DNA from: Actinacidiphila rubida
GTDB taxonomy: Bacteria > Actinomycetota > Actinomycetes > Streptomycetales > Streptomycetaceae
DNA length: 64,000 nucleotides
Assembly: GCF_900110255.1 (NCBI RefSeq)
Contig: NZ_FODD01000011.1
Coordinates: 124,001 to 188,000 of the forward strand
Direction of reading: 5' to 3'
Positions within the stretch are counted from its first letter, which is position 1, and each line of letters opens with the position of its first letter. Shown in pieces: positions 57,805 to 64,000 of this stretch. The position numbers and the translations under genes were made by a program. The notes beneath the pieces are model-generated. The model saw only the letters and a program-made list of their open reading frames with translations, was not told the DNA's origin and ran no database searches.

Positions 57805-57827
57805 GGACGGCGCCGCGGGCTCGGGCC

Positions 57828-59045
57828 CTAGAGGCCGACGGCCGCCTTGAGCGCGTCCACGCGGTCGGTCCGCTCCCAGGTGAAGTCCGGCAGGTCGCGG
57901 CCGAAGTGGCCGTACGCGGCGGTCTGGGCGTAGATCGGGCGCAGCAGGTCGAGGTCGCGGATGATCGCGGCCGGGCGCAGGTCGAAGACCTCGCCGATGG
58001 CCTGCTCGATGCGCTCCGCGTCGACGGTGGCGGTGCCGAAGGTCTCCACGAACAGGCCGACGGGCTCGGCCTTGCCGATCGCGTAGGCGACCTGGACCTC
58101 GCAGCGTGCCGCCAGGCCGGCCGCGACGACGTTCTTGGCGACCCAGCGCATCGCGTAGGCGGCCGAGCGGTCGACCTTGGACGGGTCCTTGCCGGAGAAC
58201 GCGCCGCCGCCGTGGCGGGCCATGCCGCCGTAGGTGTCGATGATGATCTTGCGGCCGGTCAGGCCCGCGTCGCCCATCGGGCCGCCGATCTCGAACCGGC
58301 CGGTGGGGTTGACCAGCAGCTTGTAGCCCTCGGTGTCCAGCTTGATGCCGTCCTCCAGGAGCGCCTTGAGCTCGACCTCGACCACGAACTCGCGGATGTC
58401 CGGCGCGAGCAGCGACTCCAGGTCGATGTCCGAGGCGTGCTGCGAGGAGACCACGACGGTGTCCAGCCGGACCGCCTTGTCGCCGTCGTACTCGATGGTG
58501 ACCTGGGTCTTGCCGTCGGGGCGCAGGTACGGGATGGTCCCGTTCTTGCGGACCTCCGTCAGCCGCCGGGAGAGGCGGTGCGCCAGGGTGATCGGCAGCG
58601 GCATCAGCTCGGGCGTCTCGTCGGAGGCGTAGCCGAACATGAGGCCCTGGTCGCCGGCGCCCTGCCGGTTCAGCTCGTCGTCGTCGGACACGGAGCCCTG
58701 GACGCGCTTCTCGTAGGCGGTGTCGACGCCCTGCGCGATGTCCGGGGACTGCGAGCCGATGGACACCGAGACGCCGCAGGAGGCGCCGTCGAAGCCCTTC
58801 TTGGACGAGTCGTACCCGATGTCGAGGATCTTGTTGCGCACCAGGGTGGCGATGTCGGCGTAGGCGGTGGTGGTCACCTCGCCCGCGATGTGCACCTGGC
58901 CGGTGGTGATCAGCGTCTCCACGGCGACCCGGGACGTGGGGTCGACATCGAGGAGAGCGTCGAGGATCGTGTCGCTGATCTGGTCAGCGATCTTGTCGGG
59001 GTGGCCCTCGGTCACGGACTCCGAGGTGAACAGGCGGCGGGACAC
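57828..59045 (-). CDS. metK: S-adenosylmethionine synthetase
   Basis: A 405-residue enzyme making S-adenosylmethionine from ATP and methionine, active as a tetramer. Conserved [12 protein letters not shown] at about 14-25, [32 protein letters not shown] and [10 protein letters not shown] near the C-terminus. An open frame extends 17 codons upstream, but the GTG at 59045 gives the family start [10 protein letters not shown] and has AGGGAG before it. A possible -10 TAAACT lies upstream at about 59126-59131. Confidence 0.96.
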   Translation of the reverse strand: MSRRLFTSESVTEGHPDKIADQISDTILDALLDVDPTSRVAVETLITTGQVHIAGEVTTTAYADIATLVRNKILDIGYDSSKKGFDGASCGVSVSIGSQSPDIAQGVDTAYEKRVQGSVSDDDELNRQGAGDQGLMFGYASDETPELMPLPITLAHRLSRRLTEVRKNGTIPYLRPDGKTQVTIEYDGDKAVRLDTVVVSSQHASDIDLESLLAPDIREFVVEVELKALLEDGIKLDTEGYKLLVNPTGRFEIGGPMGDAGLTGRKIIIDTYGGMARHGGGAFSGKDPSKVDRSAAYAMRWVAKNVVAAGLAARCEVQVAYAIGKAEPVGLFVETFGTATVDAERIEQAIGEVFDLRPAAIIRDLDLLRPIYAQTAAYGHFGRDLPDFTWERTDRVDALKAAVGL

Positions 59046-59317
59046 ATCGCTCCCTGGGGTTGCAGCGGCTGCTGGCTGATTCTGGTCGAAGGGCACGGGG
59101 CTGCGCCTGGCACTTCGCCGTCAGTTTAACGTTCGCACACCCGGCTCGGGCGTGTGATCTCGCCCTTCGGATGGATCGGGGCGCCGCGGCGCCCGGCGCC
59201 GGCGCGCGGAGACCCCTTTCGGCCACCCCCCGTGCCCCGGGCGTTTCCCGCCTCGCGCGGGGCGCAGGGGCACCGCCCGGTGCGGCGGGCCAGGCGGCCG
59301 GTGGCGCCTGGGCCGCG

Positions 59318-60520
59318 TTAGACCAGGCGGGCGGCGACCAGGTCCCAGATCCGGTCGGCGAGCGCTTCCTTCGGGCCGTACGGGACGGGCGTCTCGCTGC
59401 CGTCGGCGCCCAGCACGACCGCCTCGTTCTCCTCGGTGCCGAACGCCTTGCGCTCGCCCACCTCGTTGACGACCAGCAGGTCGCAGCCCTTGCGCGCGAG
59501 CTTGGCGCGGCCGTTGGCCAGGACGTCGTCGGTCTCGGCGGCGAAGCCGACGACCAGCTGTCCGGGGCGGGCGCGGTGCGCGGAGATCTCCGCGAGGATG
59601 TCGGGGTTGCGGACCAGGGCCAGCGGCGGCGGCTCCTCGCCGTCCTTCTTCTTGATCTTGCCGGCGGCGTACGCGGCCGGGCGGAAGTCGGCCACGGCCG
59701 CGGCCATCACCACCACGTCGGCGTCGGCGGCGGCCTTGACCACCTGTTCGCGCAGCTGCTCGGCGGTGCCGGCGGTGACCACGTCCGCGCCGGCCGGGTC
59801 GGGCAGCCCGGTGTTGGCGGCCACGAGGGTGACCCGGGCCCCGCGGGCCACGGCCGTACGGGCCAGCGCGTAGCCCTGCTTGCCCGACGAGCGGTTGCCG
59901 AGGAAGCGGACCGGGTCGAGCGGCTCGCGGGTGCCGCCGGCGCTCACCACGACGTGGCGGCCGGCCAGGTCGGCCACGGTGGTGCCGCGGGCCAACACCC
60001 GGCGGCACACCTCGAAGATCTCGGCCGGGTCCGGCAGCCGGCCCTTGCCGGTGTCCACGCCGGTCAGCCGGCCGACGGCGGGCTCGATCACCACGGCGCC
60101 GCGGCGGCGCAGCGTGGCGACGTTCTCCTGGGTGGCGGCGTGCTCCCACATCTCGGTGTGCATGGCGGGTGCGAAGACCACCGGGCAGCGGGCGGTGAGC
60201 AGGGTGTTGGTGAGCAGGTCGTCGGCGAGTCCGTGGGCGGCCCGGGCCAGGGTGTCGGCGGTCGCGGGGGCGACGACGACGAGGTCGGCGTGCTGCCCGA
60301 TCCGCACGTGCGGGACCTGGTGGACGTCGTCCCAGACGCGGGTGGCGACGGGGTGGCCGGACAGCGCGGCCCAGGTGGCCTCGCCGACGAAGTGCAGGGC
60401 GGAGTCGGTGGGGACCACGCGCACGTCGTGCCCGGACTCGGTGAGCCGGCGCAGCAGCTCGCACGCCTTGTAGGCCGCGATGCCGCCGCTCACGCCCAGC
60501 ACGACCTGTGGCTTGCCCAT
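59318..60520 (-). CDS. coaBC: Phosphopantothenoylcysteine decarboxylase/synthase
   Basis: A 400-residue bifunctional enzyme of coenzyme A synthesis. The N-terminal flavoprotein decarboxylase domain (CoaC, about 1-180) has VSGGIAAYKACEL and APAMHTEMWEHAATQEN; the C-terminal synthase domain (CoaB, about 185-400) has VSAGGTREPLDPVRFLGNRSSGKQG. The ATG at 60520 matches homologues and follows GGGAG; a GTG two codons upstream (60526) is also possible. It is preceded by a strong hairpin after rpoZ. Confidence 0.95.
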   Translation of the reverse strand: MGKPQVVLGVSGGIAAYKACELLRRLTESGHDVRVVPTDSALHFVGEATWAALSGHPVATRVWDDVHQVPHVRIGQHADLVVVAPATADTLARAAHGLADDLLTNTLLTARCPVVFAPAMHTEMWEHAATQENVATLRRRGAVVIEPAVGRLTGVDTGKGRLPDPAEIFEVCRRVLARGTTVADLAGRHVVVSAGGTREPLDPVRFLGNRSSGKQGYALARTAVARGARVTLVAANTGLPDPAGADVVTAGTAEQLREQVVKAAADADVVVMAAAVADFRPAAYAAGKIKKKDGEEPPPLALVRNPDILAEISAHRARPGQLVVGFAAETDDVLANGRAKLARKGCDLLVVNEVGERKAFGTEENEAVVLGADGSETPVPYGPKEALADRIWDLVAARLV

Positions 60521-60563
60521 GGTCACTCCCGCCTCCGTGTCCGGTTCCGCTGTCCCCATGACA

Positions 60564-60602
60564 CACCACGGGCCCGGCGGTCGTACCGCCGGGCCCGTGG
60601 TG
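60564..60602 (-). terminator. 18-bp perfect hairpin after rpoZ
   Basis: 60564-60581 pairs with 60585-60602 around a 3-base loop, between the rpoZ stop (60633) and coaBC start (60520). It should attenuate or end transcription from rpoZ into coaBC. Confidence 0.75.
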
Positions 60603-60632
60603 GTGCTCCGTGTGCTGTCCTTGCGCGCCCGG

Positions 60633-60908
60633 TCAGGCGTTCGGCGGCGCCTCGACGGCCTCGGACGTCAGCAGCCCGGCGTTGATCTCACGCAGCGCGA
60701 TCGACAGCGGCTTCTCGTGGACGTGGGTGTCCACCAGCGGGCCGACGTACTCCAGGAGGCCCTCGCCGAGCTGGGAGTAGTACGCGTTGATCTGGCGCGC
60801 GCGCTTGGCCGCGTAGATCACCAGGCTGTACTTGGAGTCGGTGGCCTCAAGCAGCTCGTCGATCGGCGGGTTGATGATGCCCTCGGGCGTGGTGATGGAA
60901 GAGGACAC
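60633..60908 (-). CDS. rpoZ: RNA polymerase omega subunit
   Basis: A 91-residue subunit that folds around the C-terminus of beta prime and stabilises RNA polymerase. Conserved [32 protein letters not shown] (about 13-44) and [12 protein letters not shown]. The GTG at 60908 is the usual start. It is 109 bases after gmk in the same direction. Confidence 0.96.
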   Translation of the reverse strand: MSSSITTPEGIINPPIDELLEATDSKYSLVIYAAKRARQINAYYSQLGEGLLEYVGPLVDTHVHEKPLSIALREINAGLLTSEAVEAPPNA

Positions 60909-61017
60909 GCTCTACCTACCCCTACTAGTAGACGGTTGACCGCGGCATCGACAGGTGCCGGCCGCGGTGTGGGACGGCTGGTGATCAGCTCGCGTTCAGC
61001 TGGTGCTCACGTGCTGA

Positions 61018-61581
61018 TCAGGCAGTCCGCATCAAGGCTAGCAGCTCGCGCGCTACCGCCTCGACGGAGGTGTTGACAAGGGTCTCGTCGAACTCGGATT
61101 CGGCGGCCAGCTCGACCCGTGCCGCGACCAGCCGGCGCTCGATCACCTCGGGTGACTCGGTGCCGCGGCCGGTGAGCCGGCGGACCAGCTCGTCCCAGCT
61201 CGGTGGCGCGAGGAAGACCAGGCGCGCCTCCGGCATGGACTCGCGGACCAGCCGCGCGCCCTGCAGGTCGATCTCGAGCAGCACCGGCTCGCCCGCGGCG
61301 AGCCGGTCCAGCACCGCCTTGCGCGGCGTGCCGTACCGGTGGCCGGCGAACTCGGCCCACTCCAGCAGCTCGCCGTTGGCGACGAGCTTGTCGAACTCGT
61401 CGTCGTCGACGAAGTAGTACTGCACTCCGTGCTGCTCGCCGGGGCGGGGCCTGCGCGTGGTGGCGGACACCGAGAGCCAGATCTCGGGGTGCTCCGTGCG
61501 CATATGAGCGACGACCGTGCTCTTGCCGACCCCCGAGGGGCCGGAGAGCACGGTCAGCCGCGGATGTACTGCAGGGCTCAT
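61018..61581 (-). CDS. gmk: Guanylate kinase
   Basis: A 187-residue enzyme converting GMP to GDP. P-loop [12 protein letters not shown] (about 10-21), the GMP-binding [20 protein letters not shown], and [10 protein letters not shown] are present. The ATG at 61581 gives [16 protein letters not shown]; the frame extends upstream into mihF but without conservation. It is 37 bases after mihF. Confidence 0.97.
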   Translation of the reverse strand: MSPAVHPRLTVLSGPSGVGKSTVVAHMRTEHPEIWLSVSATTRRPRPGEQHGVQYYFVDDDEFDKLVANGELLEWAEFAGHRYGTPRKAVLDRLAAGEPVLLEIDLQGARLVRESMPEARLVFLAPPSWDELVRRLTGRGTESPEVIERRLVAARVELAAESEFDETLVNTSVEAVARELLALMRTA

Positions 61582-61618
61582 GAAGCGATTATCCCTGCTT
61601 CCCGACGGTGTCGGGACC

Positions 61619-61942
61619 TCAGGCGGCCGTACCGCCGAACTCGCGCTCCAGGGAGGCGATCTGGTTGGAGCCGAGACCACGGACGCGGCGGCTCTCGGAG
61701 ATGCCGAGCCGCTCCATGATCTGCTTGGCGCGCACCTTGCCGACGCCGGGAAGCGACTCGAGCAGGGCGGAGACCTTCATCTTGCCGATGACATCGTTCT
61801 CCTGGCCCTGCTTGATGACCTCGTGCAGGGAAGCGCCGGAGTGCTTGAGCCGGTTCTTGACCTCGGCGCGCTCCCGGCGAGCCGCAGCGGCCTTTTCTAG
61901 CGCGGCAGCGCGCTGTTCAGGGGTAAGGGGCGGAAGAGCCAC
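61619..61942 (-). CDS. mihF: Integration host factor sIHF (actinobacterial)
   Basis: A 107-residue basic nucleoid protein conserved in actinobacteria and needed for normal sporulation and chromosome condensation. The N-terminal helix [32 protein letters not shown] binds DNA, and the helix-two-turn-helix (about 60-80: [22 protein letters not shown]) does too. The GTG at 61942 is the family start. It is usually transcribed with gmk. Confidence 0.97.
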   Translation of the reverse strand: MALPPLTPEQRAAALEKAAAARRERAEVKNRLKHSGASLHEVIKQGQENDVIGKMKVSALLESLPGVGKVRAKQIMERLGISESRRVRGLGSNQIASLEREFGGTAA

Positions 61943-62050
61943 GCCTACGTCACCTCGGATGTAGAGCTATCGGATATGGACCGTGTGGACCGTACTCGCC
62001 CGCCAGAGCAGGGCGATGAGCGCCGCATCTGTACGGCTCGCTCTCGTCGG

Positions 62051-62079
62051 AGACTAGCGGTCCCGACGGCCCAAGTCAG
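62051..62079 (-). promoter_or_regulatory. Probable promoter of mihF
   Basis: On the minus strand CTGACT (62079-62074) and TAGTCT (62056-62051) are 17 bases apart, about 110 bases upstream of mihF. The -10 element is a good match to TAnnnT; the -35 is modest. Confidence 0.45.
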
Positions 62080-62159
62080 CGAGAACAGTCGAAAAGTCCT
62101 GGTCAGACTCGATCCAGCGGGATATATGGGGCAAACCGGAACAGGATGAGGGGTCAAGA

Positions 62160-62182
62160 GGGCCGGTTGTTGAATCCGGCCC
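62160..62182 (-). terminator. Terminator after pyrF
   Basis: 7-bp stem GGGCCGG (62160-62166) with CCGGCCC (62176-62182) and 9-base loop, 40 bases beyond the pyrF stop. On the minus strand it is followed by a U-containing stretch. Confidence 0.6.
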
Positions 62183-62221
62183 TTTTCTGTGTCCTATTCG
62201 CGCCCGTGAATCCGGCGGTAT

Positions 62222-63051
62222 TCAGCGACCGACGACCGACCGCACCGCTTCCGCATATGACCGCGCGGCATTCCGCAGCGCCGCGACGTCGGGACCGTGC
62301 CGCAGCACGTCCCGGCTCACGCTTGGCAGCACGTCGGGCAGCGCCTCGCCGAAGACCCCGGGAAGGTCGGCGGGCGTCGCGCCCTGAGCGCCCACGCCGG
62401 GCGCCAGCAGCGGCCCGTTCACCGCCAGGTCGGCCCGCGCGTCGCCGAGGGTGGCGCCGACCACCGCGCCGACCGAGCCCAGCGGCTCGGCCCCCGCGTT
62501 CTCGGCCGCGATGTGGTCCAGCATCGCCTGCGCGACCGAGCCGCCACCGGCCGCCTGCGCCCGCTGCACCTCGGCGCCCTCCGGGTTCGACGTCAGGGCC
62601 AGCACGAAGACGCCCGCGCCGGAGGCGGCGGCCGCGTCCAGCGCCGGGCGCAGCGAGCCGAAGCCCAGATACGGGCTGACCGTCACCGCGTCGGAGAACA
62701 GCGGGGAGTCCTTCTCCAGGAAGGCCGACGCGTAGGCGGCCATGGTGGAGCCGATGTCGCCGCGCTTGGCGTCCATCAGGACCAGGGCGCCGGCCTCCCG
62801 GGCCTCGGCCACGGTCCGCTCCAGCACCGCGATGCCGCGCGACCCGAAGCGCTCGAAGAACGCCGACTGCGGCTTGAGCACCGCCGTGCCGCCGGCCAGC
62901 GCCTCCACCACGGTCAGCGAGAACCGCTCCAGGCCGGCCACGTCGTCGTTCAGGCCCCAGGCGGTGAGCAGCGAGGCGTGCGGGTCGATGCCCACGCACA
63001 GCGGTCCGCGGTCGTCCATGGCCCGGCGCAGGCGCGCGCCGAAGGGCTCGC

Positions 63052-63055
<4 letters not shown>
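62222..63055 (-). CDS. pyrF: Orotidine 5'-phosphate decarboxylase (type 2)
   Basis: A 277-residue TIM-barrel enzyme for the last step of UMP synthesis. The catalytic lysine is Lys97 in [15 protein letters not shown], and the phosphate-binding region is near [13 protein letters not shown]. Length and sequence place it in subfamily 2. The ATG at 63055 overlaps the pyrD stop as ATGA, so it is translationally coupled to pyrD. Confidence 0.97.

Positions 63056-64000
<945 letters not shown>

Noticed and set aside
59046..59317. SAM riboswitch upstream of metK
   Set aside because: I could not find the conserved S-box or SAM-IV core blocks in the metK leader.

Overview
The window is a 64 kb stretch of very GC-rich (roughly 70-75%) chromosome with strong third-position GC bias, GTG starts, ATGA/GTGA stop-start overlaps and many long perfect hairpins between genes. 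Gene content points to Streptomyces or a close relative in the Streptomycetaceae: RbpA, the integration host factor sIHF (mihF), an actinobacterial GuaB1, a PriA lacking helicase motifs, an FMN-riboswitch rib operon with ribM, and DasR-type control of a chitinase. From memory, the order of marker genes (rbpA ... chitinase ... hisG/hisE/rib ... guaB1 ... rpe ... rsmB-fmt ... priA-metK-coaBC-rpoZ-gmk-mihF-pyrF-pyrD) follows the S. coelicolor SCO1421-SCO1482 region. I see no prophage, IS element, CRISPR array, rRNA or convincing tRNA, so this is core chromosome with a few accessory insertions.

Layout. 0.2-5 kb: rbpA under a sigma-R type promoter, fxsA, a membrane protein, and an lnt-ppm1 pair for lipoprotein acylation and polyprenol-mannose synthesis. 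5-11.3 kb: a repeat-bearing spacer, then metabolic and regulatory genes (amidohydrolase, Lrp regulator, alditol oxidase, small zinc protein, acyl-CoA dehydrogenase). 11.6-14.6 kb: a translationally coupled methyltransferase and PAS-GGDEF-EAL c-di-GMP enzyme. 14.9-19.1 kb: a secreted GH18 chitinase and a secreted C39-like peptidase, each preceded by DasR-like sites, and an M24 aminopeptidase. 19.2-22.2 kb: a P-loop kinase, a candidate small RNA, and a TPR-AAA+ ATPase. 22.2-24.7 kb: two coupled CNNM/HlyC-type membrane proteins.

24.9-31.3 kb: an FMN riboswitch followed by ribD-ribE-ribM-ribBA-ribH and, in the same direction, hisE-hisG and a PH-domain membrane protein. 31.4-34.1 kb: a divergent ROK regulator/MFS exporter pair with a shared operator. 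34.2-48.7 kb: accessory and housekeeping genes (alginate lyase-like enzyme, XRE regulator, DUF5995 protein, flavin amine oxidase plus nitrilase, a sigma-B-type DUF2382 stress gene, Lrp regulator, guaB1, alcohol dehydrogenase, site-2 protease, SorC regulator, rpe).

48.9-64 kb: an MMPL transporter behind a 24-bp palindrome, rsmB-fmt, a repeat-rich HTH-like protein, then the conserved priA, metK, coaBC, rpoZ, gmk, mihF, pyrF, pyrD block, with pyrD cut by the window edge. No single unmistakable new system is present. The most interesting leads are the candidate small RNA at about 19.95 kb, the methyltransferase/c-di-GMP coupling, the DasR-like site upstream of the peptidase, and the orphan palindromic operators.
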